A stretch of 7,336 nucleotides of DNA from Cyanobacteria bacterium UBA11372. Its GTDB lineage: Bacteria > Cyanobacteriota > Cyanobacteriia > Cyanobacteriales > Aerosakkonemataceae. Under the pieces are notes generated by a model. The model made no database searches, was not told the DNA's origin, and was given only the letters and a program-made list of their open reading frames with translations. Positions 1 to 4,319 of this stretch are shown in pieces (the stretch's first letter is position 1; each line of letters opens with the position of its first letter). The DNA lies in the NCBI GenBank assembly GCA_003486675.1, contig DNGG01000285.1:10491-17826 (forward strand), given 5' to 3'. Position numbers and translations under genes: made by a program.

Positions 1-14
1 GCGATGCGGTGGAA

Positions 15-228
15 TGCGATCGCACGGTGCCATTCGGGGCACGGCACCCAAGATGCTTGCCCTCAAACCTACATCCTATCTACGCCGTGCCTCTACGGTG
101 TGGTGATGCAATTTCTTGCCGGTACCACAAAGCCCGGTATCGGGCACGATGCGATCGCACGGTGCCATTCGGGGCAAGGCATCCAAGATCGTCGCCCTCA
201 AACCGAAATCTTACCGACGCCGTGCCCC
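15..228. repeat. Two direct copies of a ~78-bp palindrome-rich repeat
   Basis: Two related segments, 15-93 and 150-228, lie 135 bases apart. Both start with a HIP1 octamer (GCGATCGC at 16-23 and 151-158), continue with ACGGTGCCATTCGGGGCA, share CCCTCAAACC in the middle and end in GACGCCGTGCC or TACGCCGTGCC. Inside each, GTGCC pairs with GGCAC to form a short hairpin, and GGGGCACGGC at 37-46 of copy 1 is the reverse complement of GCCGTGCCCC at 219-228 of copy 2. Such GTGCC/GGCAC palindromes are common dispersed repeats in cyanobacteria. Open frames across this stretch have no coding character. The repeats lie just beyond the stop of the minus-strand coiled-coil frame and could help end its transcript, but no U-tract is present. 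Confidence 0.7.
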
Positions 229-236
229 GAAGGGTG

Positions 237-416
237 CTATTCAGCCTCCTCCTCTATTTGATCGAGCTGTTCAATAATCTGCTGTAAGCTTTCCAGCTCT
301 TGTTGCAACTCAGCAATTTTTTTATCGTAAGTAAGAATACGCTCAACTGCTTTTTCACGCGATAAAGTATATTCCGCCAACTGAGACTCTAAAGTTGTTC
401 TCAGTTGGCGAGCGAG
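237..416 (-). CDS. Coiled-coil segment of copy 1, read in the -1 frame after the RHH gene
   Basis: This is the downstream part of an open -1 frame that overlaps the end of the copy-1 RHH gene and stops with TAG at 237-239. It codes for 59 residues starting LARQLRTTLES and ending DQIEEEAE, rich in E, Q, K and L with heptad-like spacing of L and I, so a coiled coil is expected. It has no ATG or GTG; the first near-start codons are CTG at 402-404 and TTG at 378-380. Separate initiation therefore looks unlikely, and joining to the RHH protein by -1 frameshifting at 416-422 would give about 123 residues. The copy-2 segment aligns with it (QLAEY shared, then E/K/L-rich helix), which argues that the frame is maintained. 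Alternatively, the same frame is open upstream to an ATG at 621-623 and could be a separate 128-residue overlapping gene. Confidence 0.6.
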   Translation of the reverse strand, partial: LARQLRTTLESQLAEYTLSREKAVERILTYDKKIAELQQELESLQQIIEQLDQIEEEAE

Positions 417-607
417 TTTCCCATTAAGTGCGATGCCGACAGGGGAGGCATTTGACCCCTTAAAAGCTGTTCCAGCGCCTCCGCGTCGCTGGTTGCTTGC
501 ACTGTTTGCTTCATCTTCTTGAGCGCTTCGTAGGCAGTCGGAGTAATCCGAATCGCTATCTGAACCGTTTTCTTTTCCCCGTGGGCTGCGTGTTTCGCTT
601 TCGGCAT
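401..607 (-). CDS. Small ribbon-helix-helix (CopG/Arc-like) DNA-binding protein, copy 1
   Basis: This 68-residue protein has a basic N-terminus (MPKAKHAAHGEKK), a likely DNA-contacting beta strand TVQIAIRIT at 14-22, helix 1 about 23-34 (PTAYEALKKMKQ) and helix 2 about 40-50 (SDAEALEQLLRG). This strand-helix-helix order is that of the ribbon-helix-helix fold of dimeric repressors and antitoxins. The start at 605-607 lies 20 bases after the stop of the copy-2 coiled-coil frame, so the two loci form one operon; the ribosome binding site is weak. The frame ends MGNSLAN-stop. The heptamer GGGAAAC at 416-422 sits in the exact phase (G GGA AAC) for -1 slippage, four codons before the stop. By analogy with the family it probably binds operators; its own target is not visible next to it, so it may use the shared sites at 1001-1093. 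Confidence 0.7.
   Translation of the reverse strand: MPKAKHAAHGEKKTVQIAIRITPTAYEALKKMKQTVQATSDAEALEQLLRGQMPPLSASHLMGNSLAN
416..422 (-). other. Candidate -1 ribosomal slippery heptamer G GGA AAC
   Basis: On the minus strand the last base of ATG plus the codons GGA AAC form GGGAAAC, a perfect X XXY YYZ heptamer in the reading phase of the RHH gene. After tandem slippage the tRNAs sit on GGG AAA and the next codon read is CTC of the coiled-coil frame. The same heptamer is known from plant luteoviruses. The zero-frame stop is four sense codons downstream (TCG CTC GCC AAC TGA). I see no obvious pseudoknot by eye, and function is inferred. Confidence 0.5.
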
Positions 608-627
608 AGCTTTTTATTGTCATGCAA

Positions 628-813
628 TTAAATAGCTGCGTTCTCTATTACATCTGCTTTCCAGCTTTCCAGAGAAAGTAAAAGCTCTTGTTTACGTTTT
701 TTAAGTTGCTCTACCCTCTCTTTGTACTTTTCAATACTAGCTATAGCTTTTTCAATTAGCTCCTCATATTCAGCCAACTGATACTCAGTTTCTTCTATCA
801 GCTGGCTAATGAT
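628..813 (-). CDS. Coiled-coil segment of copy 2, read in the -1 frame after the RHH gene
   Basis: This open -1 frame overlaps the end of the copy-2 RHH gene and stops with TAA at 628-630. From the likely slip point it reads 61 residues, IISQLIEETEYQLAEYEELI followed by a long K/E-rich helix ending in DVIENAAI. Charged residues alternate with L/I in a coiled-coil pattern. It contains no methionine and no GTG start; CTG at 799-801 overlaps the RHH stop (CTGA), exactly as in copy 1. A -1 shift at the G5 run 815-819 would yield about 121 residues, almost the same as the copy-1 fusion. As in copy 1, the frame is also open upstream, to ATGs at 1006-1008 and 1054-1056, so an independent overlapping gene cannot be excluded. 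Confidence 0.6.
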   Translation of the reverse strand: MISQLIEETEYQLAEYEELIEKAIASIEKYKERVEQLKKRKQELLLSLESWKADVIENAAI

Positions 814-992
814 TCCCCCAGCGCCTGCTGGTCTTGGCTGATTCGGAGTTGACTTAAGCCAATGTTGGCTATTAGCTCCGAGCGCGTCATGTTTAGTCTG
901 TTCGCCCAAGCGTCTAGATTTTCTATTGCTGTCTGAGGGAGAGTAACCGTCACATCCTTGACTGGCTCTCCGTACTTGGGTTTTCTTCCCAT
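798..992 (-). CDS. Small ribbon-helix-helix (CopG-like) DNA-binding protein, copy 2
   Basis: This 64-residue protein is a clear RHH domain: strand KDVTVTLP at 12-19, helix 1 about 20-33 (QTAIENLDAWANRL) and helix 2 about 36-46 (TRSELIANIGL), with the usual T/S-R-S-E-L start of helix 2. The tail ends LGESLAS-stop, matching MGNSLAN-stop of copy 1 codon for codon. It is the promoter-proximal gene of the operon, with the candidate promoter about 70-100 bases upstream and operator-like repeats between. The start at 990-992 has only a weak ribosome binding site. AAGGAA at 1015-1020 is better placed for the ATG at 1006-1008, which is in the -1 frame, a puzzle discussed under findings. Likely role: autorepressor of this operon and perhaps of the divergent transcript. 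Confidence 0.75.
   Translation of the reverse strand: MGRKPKYGEPVKDVTVTLPQTAIENLDAWANRLNMTRSELIANIGLSQLRISQDQQALGESLAS
813..819 (-). other. Candidate -1 slippage site, G5 run (GGGGGAA)
   Basis: On the minus strand CTG GGG GAA gives a run of five G at the same codon position as the GGGAAAC heptamer of copy 1 (both followed by five codons ending in TGA). A glycine tRNA on GGG can re-pair perfectly with GGG one base upstream. The A-site codon would pair poorly (GAA to GGA), so this is a weaker, non-canonical site. Confidence 0.35.
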
Positions 993-1042
993 CTTGTCTT
1001 ATGCCCATGTCAAATTTCCTTAATTTTACCCGTGTAATACTC

Positions 1043-1070
1043 TTGATTTTACCCATGTAAATGCTATACT
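1043..1070 (+). promoter_or_regulatory. Candidate divergent promoter toward the right-hand gene
   Basis: On the plus strand TTGATT (1043-1048) and TATACT (1065-1070) are separated by 16 bases; the boxes match consensus at four and five of six positions. The region between them contains the operator copy 1046-1059. A transcript would begin near 1077 and pass the strong Shine-Dalgarno sequence at 1135 and the gene at 1273. Confidence 0.45.
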
Positions 1071-1091
1071 GTCTTAAAGTACATGGGTAAA
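1063..1091 (-). promoter_or_regulatory. Candidate promoter of the RHH operon
   Basis: On the minus strand TTTACC (1086-1091) and TATAGC (1063-1068) are separated by 17 bases, four of six matches each to the -35 and -10 consensus. The -35 box is inside the inverted operator copy 1080-1093, and the expected start near 1055 falls in the copy 1046-1059. Transcription would then run into the RHH gene at 992. Confidence 0.45.
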
Positions 1092-1134
1092 ATATCTGCT
1101 GATATCCCTTTCTACCAAGGGAGCAATCCGCGCT

Positions 1135-1183
1135 AAAGGAGGTGATGCTTAGAGAAAAGCGTTTTGTTTGTGTAAATCATTGA
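1135..1183 (+). other. Perfect Shine-Dalgarno sequence with a 12-codon ORF
   Basis: AAAGGAGGTGAT at 1135-1146 matches the complement of the 16S rRNA 3' end over 12 bases, much stronger than any other site in the window. The only start codon nearby, ATG at 1145-1147, overlaps it, so spacing is too short for normal use; that frame codes for MLREKRFVCVNH and stops at 1181-1183. It may be a leader peptide, a ribosome standby site for the gene at 1273, or a relic of a lost gene. No function is claimed. Confidence 0.35.
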
Positions 1184-1206
1184 ACTGTAAAGGCTTTGTG
1201 TTTCTA

Positions 1207-1243
1207 TAGCGATCGCAATTTGTAATGGCTTTGGCGATCGCTA
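1207..1243. repeat. HIP1 pair forming an inverted repeat
   Basis: TAGCGATCGC at 1207-1216 and GCGATCGCTA at 1234-1243 are inverse copies around the HIP1 octamer, with a 17-base spacer. They cover the ATG at 1225, which makes that upstream start doubtful for the following gene. Confidence 0.55.
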
Positions 1244-1272
1244 TTACTTCCCATTGGAATCAAACAATAATC

Positions 1273-1692
1273 ATGAACCAAAAAATCGAGGAAATAATTG
1301 CTCGTTTTGAGCAAGAAGGTTGGCTGGTGCAAAAAACAAAAGAAAGCTTTTGGGCGCTGCGACCCAAGGGAGTTTTTAACTACAAAGTCTTACTTTTGAC
1401 CTACAATCCCTTTGACGACAAATTCACAATTGTCAAACCCCCAACGCCCAAGGATACCCATTACCAGCAAGCGGTGAAGATTTTGGAAGCGATCGCCACC
1501 AAACCCTCCTGCTGGAAGGAGGCGATCGATTTGCAAAACAAAAGCGTTAATTCGTTCAATCCAGGAGGTAATATGGCTAGTATTTTTCAGATTTCTGCCG
1601 ATACATTTTTGAATTTAGACGACATTCGCCAATTAAAAGCTAACATCAATCGTAGCGAATTTAAAGTAACAATTTGGTGGCGAAATGGATAA
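1273..1692 (+). CDS. Hypothetical protein, 139 residues, 3' end possibly damaged
   Basis: I do not recognise this protein. It starts MNQKIEEIIARFEQEGWLVQ, with an amphipathic helix followed by beta-like segments (SFWALRPKG, YKVLLLTYNPFDDKFTIVK) and a second helix (HYQQAVKILEAIAT), so a small soluble alpha/beta protein is likely. The frame is also open from an ATG at 1225, but that start lies inside a HIP1 inverted repeat, so I prefer 1273. An in-frame ATG at 1573 is preceded by AGGAGGT (1563-1569), a good ribosome binding site, so the last 39 residues (MASIFQISADTFLNLDDIRQ...) may be a second gene. The TAA at 1690-1692 is followed in the same frame by 35 plausible codons, so the 3' end may be truncated by mutation. 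Confidence 0.6.
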   Translation: MNQKIEEIIARFEQEGWLVQKTKESFWALRPKGVFNYKVLLLTYNPFDDKFTIVKPPTPKDTHYQQAVKILEAIATKPSCWKEAIDLQNKSVNSFNPGGNMASIFQISADTFLNLDDIRQLKANINRSEFKVTIWWRNG

Positions 1693-1800
1693 AACAGTAG
1701 CACGTTCCACGACAAGCAAGCTAAAAGAGTTATTCAACTTGTACAGCTTTATGCCCTAGCAAACTTCAAACAATTGCAACTCGATGATGGCGAAGATTGA
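1693..1800 (+). pseudogene. Possible lost 3' end of the preceding small gene
   Basis: Directly after TAA at 1690-1692 the same frame stays open to TGA at 1798-1800 and reads like protein in its second half (HDKQAKRVIQLVQLYALAN, then LQLDDGED). The +1 frame from ATG at 1685 reads MDKTVARSTTSKLK before stopping at 1757-1759. A natural reading would be IWWRNG, DKTVARST, then FHDKQAKRVIQ, which needs two compensating frameshifts. This suggests an original C-terminus that has been broken. No homologue is known to me. Confidence 0.35.
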
Positions 1801-1816
1801 CCGCCTGAAATTGCAA

Positions 1817-1870
1817 ATTGTAAATTTCAGCTTCAATTCAACGGAAAAAATCCAATTTCCCATTTACAAT
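1817..1870. repeat. Inverted repeat upstream of ppk1
   Basis: ATTGTAAAT at 1817-1825 and its inverse ATTTACAAT at 1862-1870 are 36 bases apart in an AT-rich gap between the small gene and ppk1. They could be a binding site or a long-loop hairpin in the ppk1 leader. I see no convincing Pho-box or -35/-10 pair in 1801-1910. Confidence 0.35.
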
Positions 1871-1910
1871 CGAAAATGGCTAACGACGTACTCCCTACGC
1901 CTCCCCTATC

Positions 1911-4121
1911 ATGCCTAAAACCAAAAAAGCCCTCACCGAAGTTAACCTCAGCGATCCGCAATATTACTTGAGCCGCGAATTAAGCTGGTTAGAGTTCAAT
2001 TACCGAGTTTTGCAGGAAGCACTCGACCCCAAGACGCCACTTTTAGAACGTCTGAAGTTCTTGGCAATTTTTAGCGCTAACCTGGATGAATTTTTCATGG
2101 TGCGCGTTGCGGGTGTGAAGAAACAGGTGGAAGCCAAAGTAACTCAACTGACACCGGATGGTAAGACTCCCCAAGAACAGTTAGAAGGTATCTGCCATAA
2201 ACTGCGCCCCTCTGTTGCAATTCAACATCAACATTTTGATAAAATACTGCGGTTTGAGTTGGCACAAGTAGGAGTTTATATCCTAGATTACATGGACTTA
2301 AACCAGGAACAACGGAATTATCTGCAACAGTATTTTGAAGAGCAAATTTTTCCCGTACTCACGCCTTTAGCTGTTGACCCCAGCCATCCTTTTCCTTATA
2401 TTTCAAATCGCAGCTTAAACCTGGCGGTAGTAATTCAAGATCCGGAAACTAAAGAAGAATTTTTTGCCCGCGTTAAAGTGCCAAAAGTATTGCCCCGATT
2501 TATATCATTGCCCCTAGAAAGTTCTCAATCACAAGGCAATTATAACAACAATCTAGAAACGCAATATCAAAATCAAAACTCAAAGCGCAAAACGATTTGG
2601 GTGGGCATTCCGATAGAACAGGCGATCGCTCACAATTTGGCATCCTTATTTCCAGGGATGAACATTCGGGAATGCCATCCATTTCGGATTACCCGCGATG
2701 CCGATTTATCGGTACAAGAAGATGAAGCAGATGACCTGCTATTGGCAATTGAACAGGAACTCCGCAAGCGTCGTTTGGGAGGTTCAGTTGTGCGGCTAGA
2801 AATTCAAGCAACTACTTCTGAAACAGTGCGCCAAACGCTGATGCAAGAGTTGTCTTTGAACCAAAACGATGTTTATGAATTGGAGGGAATGCTGGGATTG
2901 GGGGATTTAATGTATTTTATGAACTTGCCCCTGCCAGAATTAAAAGATACTCCCTGGAGTCCAGTCGTACCGCCGCGCTTGCGACGCTTGGCGGGACTCA
3001 ATCCAGGTGATTTTGATGCCCACGAAGAAGAAAAAGAAGATTTTTTCAGCATCATTCGCAACGGAGATTTGTTGGTACACCATCCGTATCATTCATTTTC
3101 GGCAACGGTGCAGCGCTTTATTACCCAAGCAGCTTGCGATCGCGATGTCTTGGCAATTAAAATGACCCTCTACCGCACGTCAGGAGATTCGCCGATTGTC
3201 AACGCTTTGATTACAGCGGCGGAAAATGGCAAGCAAGTTGTAGTTTTGGTGGAACTAAAAGCCCGCTTTGATGAAGAAAATAATATCCAATGGGCGCGCA
3301 AGTTGGAACAAGCTGGCGTACACGTAGTTTATGGTTTAGCCGGGTTAAAGACTCACACCAAGGTTGTGTTGGTAGTACGGCGGGAAGACGATCGCATTCG
3401 CCGCTACTTTCACATTGGCACCGGAAATTACAATCCAAAAACCGCTCGTCTTTATACGGATTTGGGCATCTTAAGTTGTCGCGAAGATTTGGGCGCAGAT
3501 TTGACGGATTTGTTTAACTATCTAACGGGTTACTCGCGCCAGCGGTCTTATCGTAAGCTAATGGTTGCACCCGTGAATTTACGCGATCGCTTTCTCTCCT
3601 TGATCCGCCGCGAAATTCAACATGCCCAAAACGGCGCTTCCGGGCGCATTGTCGCTAAAATGAATTCCCTGGTAGATCCGCAAATCGTTGCCGCCCTCTA
3701 CGAAGCCTCCCGCGCCGGGGTTAAAATTGACCTGATCGTGCGCGGTGTGTGCTGTCTGCGTCCGGGAATCGAAGATATAAGCCAAAATATCCGCGTTATC
3801 AGCATAGTGGGCCGATTTTTGGAACATTCTCGCATTTATTACTTTCAAAATGGCGGTTTAGAGGAAGTTTATATCGGCAGCGCCGATTGGATGACGCGCA
3901 ACTTGGATCGCCGCGTCGAAGCTTGCGCTCCAGTAGAAGACACCACTTTAGCCAAAGATTTGCAAGAAATTCTCGGAATTATGCTCGCAGATAACTGCAA
4001 AGCTTGGGAATTACAGCCAGATGGCAGTTACATCCAACGCCGTCCACCCGAACATGCCAAAGAACAAAGCGCCCAAAAAATATTGATGGATATGGCACTG
4101 CAATCAGCCGGATTAGCTTGA
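1911..4121 (+). CDS. ppk1: Polyphosphate kinase 1
   Basis: This 736-residue enzyme reversibly transfers the gamma-phosphate of ATP onto polyphosphate chains, through a phosphohistidine intermediate. All family landmarks are present. The N-terminal domain has SRELSWLEFN (21-30) and NLDEFFMVR (57-65). Arg422 in LYRTSGDS and Arg452 in ARFDEENN correspond to the metal-binding Arg375 and Arg405 of the E. coli enzyme. His482 in GLKTHTK is the phosphorylated His435, and His639 in FLEHSR is His592; the 157-residue spacing is the same as in E. coli. A Q/N-rich insert around 198-225 is probably a variable loop. Length is normal for the family and the frame is intact. An in-frame stop lies close upstream and no other ATG precedes this one; no clear Shine-Dalgarno sequence is seen, which is common in cyanobacteria. 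It appears monocistronic. Confidence 0.97.
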   Translation: MPKTKKALTEVNLSDPQYYLSRELSWLEFNYRVLQEALDPKTPLLERLKFLAIFSANLDEFFMVRVAGVKKQVEAKVTQLTPDGKTPQEQLEGICHKLRPSVAIQHQHFDKILRFELAQVGVYILDYMDLNQEQRNYLQQYFEEQIFPVLTPLAVDPSHPFPYISNRSLNLAVVIQDPETKEEFFARVKVPKVLPRFISLPLESSQSQGNYNNNLETQYQNQNSKRKTIWVGIPIEQAIAHNLASLFPGMNIRECHPFRITRDADLSVQEDEADDLLLAIEQELRKRRLGGSVVRLEIQATTSETVRQTLMQELSLNQNDVYELEGMLGLGDLMYFMNLPLPELKDTPWSPVVPPRLRRLAGLNPGDFDAHEEEKEDFFSIIRNGDLLVHHPYHSFSATVQRFITQAACDRDVLAIKMTLYRTSGDSPIVNALITAAENGKQVVVLVELKARFDEENNIQWARKLEQAGVHVVYGLAGLKTHTKVVLVVRREDDRIRRYFHIGTGNYNPKTARLYTDLGILSCREDLGADLTDLFNYLTGYSRQRSYRKLMVAPVNLRDRFLSLIRREIQHAQNGASGRIVAKMNSLVDPQIVAALYEASRAGVKIDLIVRGVCCLRPGIEDISQNIRVISIVGRFLEHSRIYYFQNGGLEEVYIGSADWMTRNLDRRVEACAPVEDTTLAKDLQEILGIMLADNCKAWELQPDGSYIQRRPPEHAKEQSAQKILMDMALQSAGLA

Positions 4122-4140
4122 AACCCTCCAACGATTGCCT

Positions 4141-4212
4141 CTTTGCCTCGTTGCCTCGTTGCCTCGTTTCCAGGTTCCACCTGGAAATGCAGTCGGGAGG
4201 CTCCCGCCTCCC
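4141..4212. repeat. Hairpin cluster downstream of ppk1
   Basis: Just after the ppk1 stop, TTGCCTCG is repeated with 8-base spacing (4144-4166). It is followed by a perfect 9-bp hairpin, TTTCCAGGT/ACCTGGAAA, at 4167-4187 with loop TCC, and a second hairpin GGGAGGC/GCCTCCC at 4195-4212 with loop TCCC. Related sequence occurs at 6520-6598. The hairpins may end ppk1 transcription, though there is no U-tract for a classical intrinsic terminator. Confidence 0.65.
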
Positions 4213-4229
4213 CACATCTCCGGAGGCAA

Positions 4230-4290
4230 CTACTTACTATTGACAAATAACTTCCATCGTGCTAAAGATTCCGGCTGAGAAGCGACACCT
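4230..4290 (-). pseudogene. Decayed duplicate of the 3' end of the DUF2079-like gene
   Basis: 4231-4287 aligns without gaps to 6655-6711, the 3' end of the gene at the right edge, with about eight differences in 57 bases. On the minus strand it still reads ASQPESLARWKLFVNSK-stop, against ASKPQPLAQWKSIVNSK-stop in the intact gene. Similarity fades beyond about 4290, so only some 20 codons remain. It lies next to the stop of the HEAT-repeat gene. Confidence 0.75.
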
Positions 4291-4319
4291 TTGATATCGG
4301 CTGGAGATGCTGATAAAAG

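Larger units (their letters stand above)
1001..1093. promoter_or_regulatory. Operator-like repeats ATTTTACCCRTGTA
   Basis: ATTTTACCCATGTA at 1046-1059 and its exact inverse TACATGGGTAAAAT at 1080-1093 form a perfect 14-bp inverted repeat with a 20-bp spacer. A direct copy with one mismatch, ATTTTACCCGTGTA, lies at 1023-1036, and a degenerate fourth core (CCCATGT, 1004-1010) lies near the start of the RHH gene. Repeated short sites next to an RHH gene are typical of autorepression by cooperatively binding RHH dimers. The sites overlap both candidate promoters, so binding would plausibly block both directions. That the RHH proteins are the ligand is inference. Confidence 0.7.

Noticed and set aside
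4..287. Plus-strand open frames of 85-92 residues
   Set aside because: They translate the palindromic repeats at 15-228, have no ribosome site and show repeated peptide (CDRTVPFGARHPR) that merely reflects the DNA repeat.
1135..1146. Fragment of a 16S rRNA gene on the minus strand
   Set aside because: Only the 12-base tail complement matches; the bases on either side do not resemble 16S or its spacer.
2500..3994. Several open frames of 60-89 residues inside ppk1 on both strands
   Set aside because: They are shadows of the intact ppk1 frame and show no domain or start signal.
3979..4246. Open frames of 72-79 residues across the ppk1 end and the repeat block
   Set aside because: They run through palindromes and ppk1 antisense with no coding character.
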